A DNA stretch of 64,000 nt from Eubacteriales Family XIII. Incertae Sedis bacterium (lineage in GTDB: Bacteria; Bacillota; Clostridia; Peptostreptococcales; Anaerovoracaceae). Both the position numbers and the translations under genes were made by a program. Of the stretch, positions 43,441 to 51,451 are shown piece by piece. The stretch lies in assembly GCA_031261345.1 (NCBI GenBank), contig JAISKC010000086.1:23002-87001 (forward strand). The letters run 5' to 3'. Below the pieces are notes generated by a model that was given only the letters and a program-made list of their open reading frames with translations, did not search any database and was not told where the DNA came from. Each line of letters begins with the position of its first letter. Positions within the stretch are counted from its first letter, which is position 1.

Positions 43441-44424
43441 TTAGTACATTTCGGCAATCCCTTCCAAATATTCCTTGTATCGAACCGCCAGTTCCTCGGG
43501 GGCGTTGATGGCTATCGCTTGACCAAATTGGGTTAGCCAGCCGAAGAATGGACCACTGGCCGTGATCGGGACGTGAACTGTGGCAGTGTCATCGTCTACT
43601 GGATTTATTTGAACATCCTTGCCGAAGCGGTCTATCATGGCGTTTACTAGGCTTTTGTGTATGAGTAGCTCGGCGTGGACTTTTTCTCCGTCGAACATAT
43701 TGAAAGCTCTTTTGCAGTAATCGGCCAAATCAAAGTTCAATTCTTTTGGTGGCTTTGTAGCAGGCTCCAAGGTAACAGAGATTTTCATCATTCGATCGAC
43801 ACGATAGGTCACTAAATCTTCCCACTTTTCGTTGTAGGTGATGAGGTAGTAGTTTTCATCGACATACGTAAGCCCTATAGGATCTACCAAATACGATTTG
43901 CCGTCTTTGCTAGGCACTTTTTTCTTGTGCATATCGTAGTAGGAGTATTGAAATGAAAGGCGGTGTCCGGACGAAAGGGCACTTTGGATTGTGTTGAGGT
44001 TGTAATAGATACTTTCGTTTTGTGCCTTGATACGACCGACAACGTAGACTTCGTTGTCGATATGCTTGGCAAGATGGCGGGATGTCAATTTCTCAAGTTT
44101 ACGAATCAGCGCGGCACTCTTTTTCTCCGTCAGAAATCTCGAACTTTGAACGGCATCTACCAGTAATGTTAATTCCTCGTGTTCAAAATCCCTACTTGCG
44201 ATGTAGTATTCCGTTGTCTTACTTTTTTTGCTGAGAATGTCAAAGCCGAAATCGCGCAGGGTATCAAAGTCATCATAAATCGATTTCCTTTCAGCAGAAA
44301 CTCCATTGCTATCCAAGTAACTGAGAATGTCCTCCATCGTTACACCGTGTTCCTCATCGGTTTCCTCCATAAGTAATCGTACAAGACAGAGTATCTTCAA
44401 CTTTTGATTTTGTTTCTTTGACAT
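43441..44424 (-). CDS. WYL-domain transcription regulator
   Basis: 327 aa. N-terminal winged helix (residues 10-75: LVRLLMEETDEEHGVTMEDI), then a WYL domain at about 145-230 (LSFQYSYYDMHKK, DPIGLTYVDENYYLITYNE) and the WCX C-terminal region. Members often sense nucleic acid or nucleotide ligands and control defence or stress genes. ATG 44424 has AAGGAG upstream; a longer frame runs into a palindromic repeat and is rejected. Confidence 0.9.
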   Translation of the reverse strand: MSKKQNQKLKILCLVRLLMEETDEEHGVTMEDILSYLDSNGVSAERKSIYDDFDTLRDFGFDILSKKSKTTEYYIASRDFEHEELTLLVDAVQSSRFLTEKKSAALIRKLEKLTSRHLAKHIDNEVYVVGRIKAQNESIYYNLNTIQSALSSGHRLSFQYSYYDMHKKKVPSKDGKSYLVDPIGLTYVDENYYLITYNEKWEDLVTYRVDRMMKISVTLEPATKPPKELNFDLADYCKRAFNMFDGEKVHAELLIHKSLVNAMIDRFGKDVQINPVDDDTATVHVPITASGPFFGWLTQFGQAIAINAPEELAVRYKEYLEGIAEMY

Positions 44425-44446
44425 TATGTTCTCCTTCGCTTCTTTC

Positions 44447-44474
44447 TGGATTCCGGCTCGGAGGCCGGAATGAC
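44447..44474. repeat. 28-bp palindromic element upstream of the WYL gene
   Basis: Arms TGGATTCCGGC and GCCGGAATGAC around a short centre; GG/CC version of the same family as the elements in brxC and pglX. Confidence 0.75.
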
Positions 44475-44537
44475 AGGTGCTATTATAGCGATAATTAAAT
44501 ATCAATTTGTATAAAGATAATACCACGAAAGACATTA

Positions 44538-44607
44538 CAAAGTCCAAAATAACGGACGTCGCCTTCAAGACAAACGCATATAATGAAATTACTGAAATAC
44601 AAACAGC
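44538..44607 (+). repeat. Diverged second copy of the 38088-38158 segment
   Basis: Begins CAAAGTCC and ends ACAAACAGC with matching internal blocks. The hairpin of the first copy is partly lost here. It lies upstream of a broken small gene (44682-44880). Confidence 0.55.
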
Positions 44608-44681
44608 TTTAATGCGTTTGGAGCAATGTTGTTATAATTTTGAACTAATGGTATGAGATATGGGAAGGTATTAAAAATGAC

Positions 44682-44880
44682 ATGGGTTATAATGCTGATG
44701 GTGGAGTTTTACAGCTAGACCCAGACGAGATAAAAGGGATGTTCCCCAGGGTACAAAACCCTTTATGGTATATATAGTAGAGACGGTGTATTGGATAGCA
44801 AGTCCTATAATGCTTTTATGTCAAAATCTTCGGATATGACGTGGGAAGAGTTTAATAAATTTATTAAAAGTTTAGAGTAA
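44682..44880 (+). pseudogene. Frameshifted small gene, unknown family
   Basis: ATG 44682 (with GGGAAGG about 12 bases upstream) opens a frame reading GGVLQLDPDEIKGMFPRVQN that stops at 44777. A second frame picks up immediately (YSRDGVLDSKSYNAF, then MTWEEFNKFIKSLE) and ends at 44880. Together they read as one protein of about 66 residues with a one-base shift near 44770. Not recognised. The next gene starts 13 bases later. Confidence 0.4.
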
Positions 44881-44892
44881 AGGAGTTTGAAA

Positions 44893-45165
44893 ATGGCTAA
44901 AAGTTTAGAAGAGCTTAAAAAAGAAGCAAATAAAGTTACAAAAACACAGTATGCAAAAATGTTGAAAGACGCAGATGAAAGAGAGCTGAAAAAGCTTGAT
45001 GATAGAAACACCGCATGGGAGAAAGCACACCCTGGCATAAAATTGACCACAGAAAACATCGGTTATGATGACCGCGGACTTTCTGACCTTACGACAAAAG
45101 AACTTAATAAAACATTTGCAAAACAGCATAAGATGGATAACAAGAATAAGAAAAAGAAGAAGTAA
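44893..45165 (+). CDS. Small charged helical protein (90 aa)
   Basis: Begins AKSLEELKKEANKVTKTQ and ends with a run of lysines. Entirely polar and helical, no cysteine, no known motif. ATG 44893 follows AAAGGAG. It may be a DNA- or RNA-binding accessory protein but nothing proves this. Confidence 0.65.
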   Translation: MAKSLEELKKEANKVTKTQYAKMLKDADERELKKLDDRNTAWEKAHPGIKLTTENIGYDDRGLSDLTTKELNKTFAKQHKMDNKNKKKKK

Positions 45166-45195
45166 CTAAAACATTGCAGAAAGTATTGCGATAAT

Positions 45196-45438
45196 ATGAT
45201 TTTAACAATAGAACAAATAAATGACTTATTAGATTATATCGGTGTAGAGAAGCATTATCAGCATTTATCAATCCCGAATGGGAGATACAATTGTGCGAAA
45301 GCATTGCAAAGATGGCGATGCGAAGATGAGATAGAAATGCTTGATCCCTATCCTGAATATGAAAGTGTAGGACGCGAAGTTATCACCGTAAAAGGTCTTG
45401 GCAAAATAACCTTGGATTGGGAAGTGGAGCGATCATAG
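45196..45438 (+). CDS. Hypothetical protein (80 aa)
   Basis: An acidic, soluble protein starting ILTIEQINDLLDYIG. No recognised family. Weak binding site before the ATG. It follows the 90-aa gene by 30 bases and precedes the amidohydrolase by 6. Confidence 0.55.
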   Translation: MILTIEQINDLLDYIGVEKHYQHLSIPNGRYNCAKALQRWRCEDEIEMLDPYPEYESVGREVITVKGLGKITLDWEVERS

Positions 45439-45444
45439 ATTGTG

Positions 45445-46182
45445 ATGAATCACATTGTGTTACATATACCACACACTTCGGTGGTTATTCCTGACTACAC
45501 AGGGTATCGGGTGTCGGCTACGGTACTTGGGCATGAAATTGAACGCGTGACGGATTGGGGTGTCGCGGAGATCTTTGATATTGACGGTGTAACGAAGACC
45601 AAGGCGAATTTCAGTCGATTATTTTGTGATGTTGAGCGGTTTTACGATAATTGCGAGTCATTGTCTGCGCGTGGATTTGGTATTGCCTATACCGGATTGG
45701 AAGGTGGCGGACTGCTAAGAACACTCACAGTGAAACAGAAAAACGATATTATTGTAAATTACTATGAGCCGTATCACGAGCATTTCAGCAATTTAGTTCG
45801 GGAAAAAATTGAGGTGATGGGGAAAGCCCTTATTATTGACTGCCATTCATTTCCTGATAAACCGCTAGGGTGGGAGGAACATCTGGATTTGCCACGTCCT
45901 GATATTTGTATTGGAACGGAAAAATTTCACACTCCGGTTGCATTGAGCGAGTTGTTCAGAAACCATTTTGAGTCCAAAGGTTATACCGTATCCCTAAATC
46001 ACCCATTTGAGGGAACAATTGTACCGACCGCGTTCTACCACAAGGATTCAAGAGTGAATAGCATTATGATTGAGATTAACAGAAAGCTGTTCACCGGCAA
46101 TGATGACATTACCCAAATGAATCATGAAAATATTACTAATGTGAAAAATGATATTACAGATATGCTCCAAACTTTATCTTAA
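45445..46182 (+). CDS. N-formylglutamate amidohydrolase-family protein
   Basis: A 245-aa protein of the FGase family. HIPHTS near the N terminus, DVERF, IDCHSFPDKP and the C-terminal VNSIMIEINRKLF are its metal- and substrate-binding stretches. In histidine breakdown this enzyme frees glutamate from N-formylglutamate, but no other hut gene is here. ATG 45445 or GTG 45442. Confidence 0.88.
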   Translation: MNHIVLHIPHTSVVIPDYTGYRVSATVLGHEIERVTDWGVAEIFDIDGVTKTKANFSRLFCDVERFYDNCESLSARGFGIAYTGLEGGGLLRTLTVKQKNDIIVNYYEPYHEHFSNLVREKIEVMGKALIIDCHSFPDKPLGWEEHLDLPRPDICIGTEKFHTPVALSELFRNHFESKGYTVSLNHPFEGTIVPTAFYHKDSRVNSIMIEINRKLFTGNDDITQMNHENITNVKNDITDMLQTLS

Positions 46183-46234
46183 TACGTGTTAAAATTGTTT
46201 AGTAGGTGGAATTTTGACGGATTGGAGAAATGCT

Positions 46235-46636
46235 ATGGATGATGATAGGAAACGGGAATTGATTGATATTGCGGCTGGGCTCTCGGGGCGGTTTCCTCTG
46301 AATGGGTTTGAGACGAATTCGGCGGGGGCTGTGGCTGCTGCGCTTGTGACTGAGGACGGCAGCGTTTATACGGGGATTTGCCTCGAGCTCGCCTGTGGTA
46401 TAGGGTTTTGCGCGGAGCATTCTGCGATTGCTGCCATGCTGAAGGATAGAAAGACGAAGATTCGGAGTTTGGTGGCCGTTCGTTTTGACGGAGTAATTTT
46501 GCCTCCGTGCGGGCGTTGTCGGGAGATGATGGTGCAGGTTGACTTGGCAAATCTTGAGGCTGAGATTGTGATAGAAGGCGGGGAAGTCGTAACGCTTGCA
46601 GAATTACTGCCTCATACTTGGAGCACAATCAAGTGA
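46235..46636 (+). CDS. Cytidine deaminase
   Basis: A 133-aa small deaminase with zinc motifs CAEHSAI and PCGRCREM. The length is normal for tetrameric cytidine deaminases of pyrimidine salvage. ATG 46235 has GGAG nine bases upstream; a TTG start at 46214 is also possible. It could also be a blasticidin-S-deaminase-like relative. Confidence 0.87.
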   Translation: MDDDRKRELIDIAAGLSGRFPLNGFETNSAGAVAAALVTEDGSVYTGICLELACGIGFCAEHSAIAAMLKDRKTKIRSLVAVRFDGVILPPCGRCREMMVQVDLANLEAEIVIEGGEVVTLAELLPHTWSTIK

Positions 46637-46663
46637 TACTGTGTTACACTATGGAAAATGATA

Positions 46664-46690
46664 TTGATTCCGGATTAGATCCGGAATGAC
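46664..46690. repeat. 27-bp palindromic element between the deaminase and AIM24 genes
   Basis: Arms ATTCCGGAT and ATCCGGAAT; same family as 44447-44474, one base shorter. Confidence 0.7.
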
Positions 46691-46708
46691 AAACGGAAAG
46701 GACAAATT

Positions 46709-47407
46709 ATGGATATTACTATTGAAAGCAATCTACAATTTCCAATGGCGAAATTCACGATGGGGCAGGGCGAGACGGCTCGCATTGCCAGAGGCAGCAT
46801 GATTTATCGGACGGCTGGTGTTGATCTCAACGCAAAGCTGAATTCGAAGGGCGGCGGCCTCGGAAAGCTCGTGGGGGCGATGGCAAGAAGCGCTGTTTCC
46901 GGCGAGTCGATGTTCATCACGGAGGTCGTCAGCAACGTTTCCGGCGGTGAGGTTGCACTCGCGCCATCCTGCCCGGGCACGATTGTGCAGCTCGATGTTG
47001 GGCAGAAGCAGTATAGGCTCAACGACTCGACTTTCCTCGCGATGGACAGCAGCGTCGAGTATACGCTTGAGAGGCAAAGTGTTGGAAAGGCTCTTTTCGG
47101 CGGGCAGGGCGGTTTCTTTGTAATGACGACCAATGGCCAAGGCCGCATTCTTGTGAACGCTTTTGGTTCCATCAAGGAAATCGAGCTGAACAATGTGAAT
47201 GGTTTCGCTATTGACAATGGGCATGTTGTCGCTTGGGACAGAAATCTCAATTACGAGATTCAGCTTCAGAGCGGGATTTTTGGCTCTATCGGAACCGGTG
47301 AGGGCGTGATCAATGTGTTCAGTGGAACGGGCAAGGTCTTGATACAGACGCTCAATCTGGAGTCGATGGCGGATTCGCTCAAGCCATTTTTGCCTACCGG
47401 TAACTAA
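46709..47407 (+). CDS. AIM24/TIGR00266-family protein
   Basis: A 232-aa beta-rich protein with the Gly-rich repeats of the AIM24 family (SKGGGLGKLVGAMARS, GGFFVMTTNGQGRILVNAFGS). The mitochondrial member shapes inner-membrane organisation; the bacterial role is unknown. AAAGGA precedes the ATG. A terminator follows. Confidence 0.92.
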   Translation: MDITIESNLQFPMAKFTMGQGETARIARGSMIYRTAGVDLNAKLNSKGGGLGKLVGAMARSAVSGESMFITEVVSNVSGGEVALAPSCPGTIVQLDVGQKQYRLNDSTFLAMDSSVEYTLERQSVGKALFGGQGGFFVMTTNGQGRILVNAFGSIKEIELNNVNGFAIDNGHVVAWDRNLNYEIQLQSGIFGSIGTGEGVINVFSGTGKVLIQTLNLESMADSLKPFLPTGN

Positions 47408-47415
47408 GTAATAAA

Positions 47416-47443
47416 TGGATTGCGGCTCAGGGGCCGCTATGAC
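47416..47443. repeat. 28-bp palindromic element after the AIM24 gene
   Basis: TGGATTGCGGC and GGGGCCGCTATGAC around a short centre; family member with partly mismatched arms. Confidence 0.65.
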
Positions 47444-47448
47444 AAAGA

Positions 47449-47483
47449 TAAAGGCTTCTTTTTAGGGGACCTTTATTTTTTTT
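47449..47483 (+). terminator. Terminator after the AIM24 gene
   Basis: TAAAGG and CCTTTA arms around a 15-base loop, followed by eight T residues. Confidence 0.55.
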
Positions 47484-47504
47484 GAGAAAATTTGGAATTA
47501 TGGG

Positions 47505-47532
47505 TTGACACCGTGGAAATATATGGTATTGT
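47505..47532 (+). promoter_or_regulatory. Probable promoter of the Tad-like operon
   Basis: TTGACA at 47505-47510 and TATTGT at 47527-47532, spacer 16 bases. Transcription would start just before the leader hairpin at 47550. Confidence 0.65.
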
Positions 47533-47549
47533 ATGTAAATAAAGTAAAG

Positions 47550-47607
47550 AGGCCTGAGCGATTTGGGCAAGTTACTGAAAAATAGACTTGAACAAATCGC
47601 GAGGCCT
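47550..47607 (+). promoter_or_regulatory. Structured leader hairpin covering the ribosome binding site of the Tad-like operon
   Basis: Nested pairing: AGGCCT with AGGCCT (47550-47555/47602-47607), GCGATTTG with CAAATCGC (47558-47565/47593-47600) and CAAGT with ACTTG (47568-47572/47586-47590), leaving a 13-base loop. GAGG at 47601-47604, the only likely ribosome binding site of the first gene (ATG 47616), lies in the outer stem. Confidence 0.65.
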
Positions 47608-47615
47608 GACAACTA

Positions 47616-48296
47616 ATGAACATGAAATTGGGGGCGATTATTATCAATATTTCAGGAAGAGTTAAAACAATCGGGGGGCTGCTTCTCATCATCGTTGCGG
47701 TCTTGGCATTCATCTTGTGGGAAGCAAAGGGACGCGAGCTCATCACTATGGATGAGGTCTTTGTGGCGAGGGCGGACATCAGCGCTTCGGAGCCTTTATC
47801 CGAGGAGATGTTTGCCGTTGTGAGGGTGCCGGCGGATTCAAAAATAGACAAGGCTGTCGATCCGAAAGGCGCCAACGCACTCAAAGGCCGGATGGCGAAC
47901 ATGGAGATAGTCTCCGGCTCGCAGCTTTCAAAATCACATTTGACAAGCATAGAAGAGAAGAAAGCGACGCCGACAGCGAATTTCGTTATCAGTAGCGAAT
48001 GGATTGCCATGAGGTCGAGTTCGCTGAGACGCGGCGACGAGATTCAGATAATAAGTGCCGACGGCATTACCAAATTTGGCAAATATACAATCTCATACGT
48101 GAAGGATGATGAAGAGAAAGAAATATCGGGAGGCGAGAATACGCTTGGAGCATCAAAGGCTGATTCGGTCAGAACCAATGCGTCCGCGCCGATTCACCAC
48201 GTAGAAATTTCCTGTGAGTTTTCGGATTATATGAAGATAAGGGAGTATGCGACAAAAGCACCGACGGCGTCGCTCCTACTGGTGAGCGAGATATGA
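47616..48296 (+). CDS. SAF-domain protein, CpaB/RcpC-like (Tad pilus assembly)
   Basis: A 226-aa protein with one N-terminal membrane segment (residues 18-33) and a SAF domain (VARADISASEPLSEEMFAVV, then ANMEIVSGSQL). CpaB/RcpC proteins of this type sit in Tad pilus machines. A second ATG lies two codons on. It overlaps the next gene by four bases. Confidence 0.8.
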   Translation: MNMKLGAIIINISGRVKTIGGLLLIIVAVLAFILWEAKGRELITMDEVFVARADISASEPLSEEMFAVVRVPADSKIDKAVDPKGANALKGRMANMEIVSGSQLSKSHLTSIEEKKATPTANFVISSEWIAMRSSSLRRGDEIQIISADGITKFGKYTISYVKDDEEKEISGGENTLGASKADSVRTNASAPIHHVEISCEFSDYMKIREYATKAPTASLLLVSEI

Positions 48297-49597
48297 AGAT
48301 GAATTTTGAAGAGGCCTGCGACTTTGTAGAGAATAGCATCAATGGCAACGGCAAGGAAGCCGGTGTGGAAAACATTCTTGAGCTTCAAAAGAAGGCGATA
48401 ATGGGCCATAAGGAAGAGATGGAAATTTTGACGGCAGCCATCAAGGAAATTGTGGAAAGGGAAGAGTTGGACTTTGATTTTCCGAACTGGCACGAAAGTT
48501 CGGAGTCCGCAATATTTCATGAGGTATGGGGTCTGGCCGGCATGGCGGAATGGTTCGGGGCCGCATACAAGGAGAGCGGCAGTGCCAAAATCATCGGCGA
48601 GCGAATCTACTTTATGGATAGTGGCCGATTGAAGCTCATGCCGCAGAGGATGGATCAAAATCGTAGGGGACAGCTCATCAGGGCCTTCCTTTTGATAACT
48701 CCCGATGAAAGACTCGACAGGGATTTTCATGAAATCTATTTGCTCGACGGCACGAGGATAACCATATTCAAAGACCGTATGACGAAGGAAAATCAGGACG
48801 CTATCATCTTCAGAAGATACATCGTGCCCGAATACAGTTTTGAGCAGCAGGCGAAGCTTGGCACTATACCCGAAGCCGCGATACCTCTTTTCGAGGAGAT
48901 GGTCAAAATCGGCTTCAATGTGGCATTTTGTGGTAGCGTCAGGTCGGCGAAGACAACGTTTCTTTCGACTTGGCAGAGTTACGAGGATCCGCGGCTTGAG
49001 GGGGTCATGGTTGAGACCGATCCTGAGGTTCCGCTTCACAAAATCATGCCCGACGCACCTATTGTGCAGCTGCTTGCCGATGGAGATGTGCTCAAATCCG
49101 TCTCGAAAAATCTCTTGAGAAGTGATGCTGATTACTTTGTAATGGCCGAGGTGCGTGACGGAAATGCGCTTGATGTGGCGGTCAGGGTGGCAAGAAAAGG
49201 GACAGGACGAATGAAGATCACTTATCATACCAGAGATCCGAGGCGGTTTGCCGAGGATGCGGCGGTCGAAATCGTCAGAGCTACGGGCGGCGATGTTTTC
49301 GAAACGGCACTCAGAGTTGCCGACAGTTTCGATATGGTATTTCATTTCGCAGCGTTTGGCGATAGGGGAGAAAAACGTCTCCTCTCGATCAATGAAATGT
49401 CGGCCGACAATGGTGAAATCAGAATGAACGAAATTTGCAGGTTCAATCCCGCAGCCGGAACTTGGGATTGGAAGAGCCATATTTCCGCGTCGAAGGCTTC
49501 CATCATGGAGAGAAACGCACCCGAGTCATTTCGAAGGTTTCGAAGAATACTTGCGGAACTATCGGAGATTGGCAGGGTGAAAAAATATGCAAATTAA
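48293..49597 (+). CDS. CpaF/TadA-like secretion ATPase, P-loop variant
   Basis: A 434-aa protein of the type II/IV secretion ATPase family. The domain order (N-terminal helical part, ISLDGTRITI-type stretch near residue 145, P-loop, Asp box DADYFVMAEVRDGNA, then RMKITYHTRDPRRFAEDAA) is that of CpaF. The P-loop reads GSVRSAKTT with Lys220; the Gly usual before Lys is Ala219. Powers assembly of the Tad-like fibre. Overlaps its neighbours on both sides (4 and 11 bases). Confidence 0.87.
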   Translation: MKMNFEEACDFVENSINGNGKEAGVENILELQKKAIMGHKEEMEILTAAIKEIVEREELDFDFPNWHESSESAIFHEVWGLAGMAEWFGAAYKESGSAKIIGERIYFMDSGRLKLMPQRMDQNRRGQLIRAFLLITPDERLDRDFHEIYLLDGTRITIFKDRMTKENQDAIIFRRYIVPEYSFEQQAKLGTIPEAAIPLFEEMVKIGFNVAFCGSVRSAKTTFLSTWQSYEDPRLEGVMVETDPEVPLHKIMPDAPIVQLLADGDVLKSVSKNLLRSDADYFVMAEVRDGNALDVAVRVARKGTGRMKITYHTRDPRRFAEDAAVEIVRATGGDVFETALRVADSFDMVFHFAAFGDRGEKRLLSINEMSADNGEIRMNEICRFNPAAGTWDWKSHISASKASIMERNAPESFRRFRRILAELSEIGRVKKYAN

Positions 49598-50549
49598 GTT
49601 TGATCCATATATGCTCACCTCGGTAATATCGGCTGTGATTTATCTGCTCTTGACTTTCGGTATCGCAATTCTTTTGAGGAAGCCGATTGCGAGGGTGTTG
49701 GCAAAGGCTCTGCATAGGTGGAGGCTCGACCCTGAGAGAAGCCCCGGCGGGGCCAAGAGGTTTAGGCTCTCAGACCACATTACTCAGTTGCTCACGGCAG
49801 TCATGAAAAAACCGATTTCCTCCACGTCTTTCATGGTGCTTTCCATCATAGTTTTCTTCGTGGTTTTCACCGTGTCCGCAAAGAATTTGAGCATGGCCAT
49901 TTCTATGTTCACAGCCGCCGCATTTTCAGGGTTGCCGTATCTATTTCTAAGGATGCGCTTGGAGAGAATCCGCAGGAAGGGCAGCTTCGAGGGCGAAAAG
50001 CTCATGGCAGCGTTCTTGGCGCAGTATTACATAAGCGGGGCGAATATCTATGAAACCATCGAGAAGGTGATAGGAAAGACGGAAAGCCTCAAAGTGACCG
50101 GTTCGCTGTTGGTAACGCTGCTCATCACTATCAGAAATACAGGCTCGCCCGAGCGAATCAAGGGTGCGACGGACAGCTTTGCATACTCAATCGGCACGAG
50201 TTGGGCGTCGATGCTCGCCTACTCCATAAGGATTGCGGCGATAAGCGGCACGAATGTGGCGGGCTCGCTTGAGGATATTCTCTCGCAGCTCAAGGACGCG
50301 AGAAAACTTGCGGAAACGCGAAAGAGGCTCAATGGTGAGTCGGTGCGCATGGCGTTCTTCCTCACTCCGGCACTCTACGTAGGGTCTATTCTCGTGTGCT
50401 TGCTCAATATTGGTCTTCGTCCGGCGGAGTTGCTGCACAATCAGTTTTTCACGCCAGAAGGGTTTTCGCTCATCACTATGGCGGTGTTCCTATATTTCCT
50501 AAACAGTGTATTACTCGACGTGTTTACGAATAAAAAGTTGGATTATTAG
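49587..50549 (+). CDS. TadB/TadC-like inner-membrane platform protein
   Basis: A 320-aa protein with hydrophobic segments near residues 8-28, 78-112, 250-275 and 290-310 and a cytoplasmic T2SSF-like middle (GEKLMAAFLAQYYISGANIYETI). This is the layout of Tad platform proteins. ATG 49587 lies within the end of the ATPase gene. Confidence 0.75.
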   Translation: MQIKFDPYMLTSVISAVIYLLLTFGIAILLRKPIARVLAKALHRWRLDPERSPGGAKRFRLSDHITQLLTAVMKKPISSTSFMVLSIIVFFVVFTVSAKNLSMAISMFTAAAFSGLPYLFLRMRLERIRRKGSFEGEKLMAAFLAQYYISGANIYETIEKVIGKTESLKVTGSLLVTLLITIRNTGSPERIKGATDSFAYSIGTSWASMLAYSIRIAAISGTNVAGSLEDILSQLKDARKLAETRKRLNGESVRMAFFLTPALYVGSILVCLLNIGLRPAELLHNQFFTPEGFSLITMAVFLYFLNSVLLDVFTNKKLDY

Positions 50550-50578
50550 GGTGAGATGGTTTAGGACAGGAGGGCACT

Positions 50579-51112
50579 ATGTCTAGGAGAAAATTGGTGG
50601 TGCGCGAGGTCAAAGGGTTTTATCTCAGATTGACTTTGCCAAAGAAGAGGGAGGCTGTCCGCAGGGAGATATTTTCCGCATTGGGACTCTTGAAAAACTA
50701 CGCGGCAAACGGAGGTGCTCCTAGGCTTGACGACATTTTGGAGGAGCTTGCCAAAGGGGAAGGCATTTTGTCCGGCACCTTTGAAAAATGCCTGAAATTG
50801 CTGAGAGCCGGTCATATAGACGAAATCGGTGCGTGCTTTGCGAATAAAACAGGGGCGGAAAATACGGAGGAATTCACGTCGCTACTCTCCATGTGGGACA
50901 GCATCGATCCCTCAAAACTCGTTTCTGTGATCGAGGCACAGCGGAATGCCATGAGGGAGGAAATGACGACAAACATGATAAGAAAAACCGAAAGGATGAG
51001 CGACCTTCTGTACATACCCACGATAGCCTCCGTTCTCATCGTATTCGTGAATTTTATATACATTGGATATTACTTACAGCAAAAAGAAATGTTGACGCAG
51101 ATTTTTTTCTAG
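50579..51112 (+). CDS. Tad-operon protein with C-terminal membrane segment
   Basis: 177 aa, helical and charged, with one hydrophobic segment at residues 148-168. Position in the operon is that of a second platform protein (TadC), but the sequence is shorter and I see no clear T2SSF domain. AGGAGGG precedes the ATG. Confidence 0.65.
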   Translation: MSRRKLVVREVKGFYLRLTLPKKREAVRREIFSALGLLKNYAANGGAPRLDDILEELAKGEGILSGTFEKCLKLLRAGHIDEIGACFANKTGAENTEEFTSLLSMWDSIDPSKLVSVIEAQRNAMREEMTTNMIRKTERMSDLLYIPTIASVLIVFVNFIYIGYYLQQKEMLTQIFF

Positions 51113-51141
51113 TCCGTGTCAAAACAAAAAGGAGAAAAGAA

Positions 51142-51285
51142 ATGAAACAAATGATAATACTGCTCGCGACGGTCATACTCGGCATCGCGATAGCCGCTAT
51201 GGTTTTGAGCTTTCAGGATACCACGCAAAGCCTTACGGATTCCACGCAAAACCGATTGGAATCAGCACTTGGAACGGCTGAGTAA
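51142..51285 (+). CDS. 47-aa membrane peptide, pilin-like (1)
   Basis: Begins MKQMIILLATVILGIAIAAM, one membrane helix and a short polar tail rich in Thr, Ser and Gln. Preceded by AAAAAGGAG. It has the size of a mature Flp pilin but no prepilin leader. It shares its MKQxIxLL start with the next two genes. Confidence 0.7.
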   Translation: MKQMIILLATVILGIAIAAMVLSFQDTTQSLTDSTQNRLESALGTAE

Positions 51286-51297
51286 GGGGGGCGGGAT

Positions 51298-51441
51298 ATG
51301 AAACAATATATTGTATTGCTATCAACCGTTGTGCTTGGCATATTCATCTTCGGCATAATCACACATGGCGATGGCTCTATCTACGGCATCGTCAGGGCGT
51401 TGACGGACAATGCGCCAACCTATCACAGCGTTAGAATGTGA
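51298..51441 (+). CDS. 47-aa membrane peptide, pilin-like (2)
   Basis: Begins MKQYIVLLSTVVLGIFIFGI and has a short polar tail. Exactly as long as the preceding peptide and 12 bases after it, with GGGGGGCGGG upstream of the ATG. Confidence 0.68.
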   Translation: MKQYIVLLSTVVLGIFIFGIITHGDGSIYGIVRALTDNAPTYHSVRM

Positions 51442-51451
51442 TGGGCGAGAT

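Noticed and set aside
44425..44568. 48-residue N-terminal extension of the WYL regulator
   Set aside because: It runs through a palindromic repeat and has no homology; ATG 44424 has a good binding site.
47550..47607. c-di-GMP riboswitch before the Tad-like operon
   Set aside because: None of the conserved loop sequences of known classes is present; recorded only as a structured leader.
49434..49455. tRNA T-loop-like GGTTCAATCC sequence
   Set aside because: No acceptor or anticodon stem around it and it is inside the coding sequence of the secretion ATPase.
48227..49480. Long minus-strand open frame (417 aa) opposite the CpaF-like gene
   Set aside because: No family sequence, no binding site, and the plus-strand frame has clear secretion-ATPase motifs; antisense shadow.
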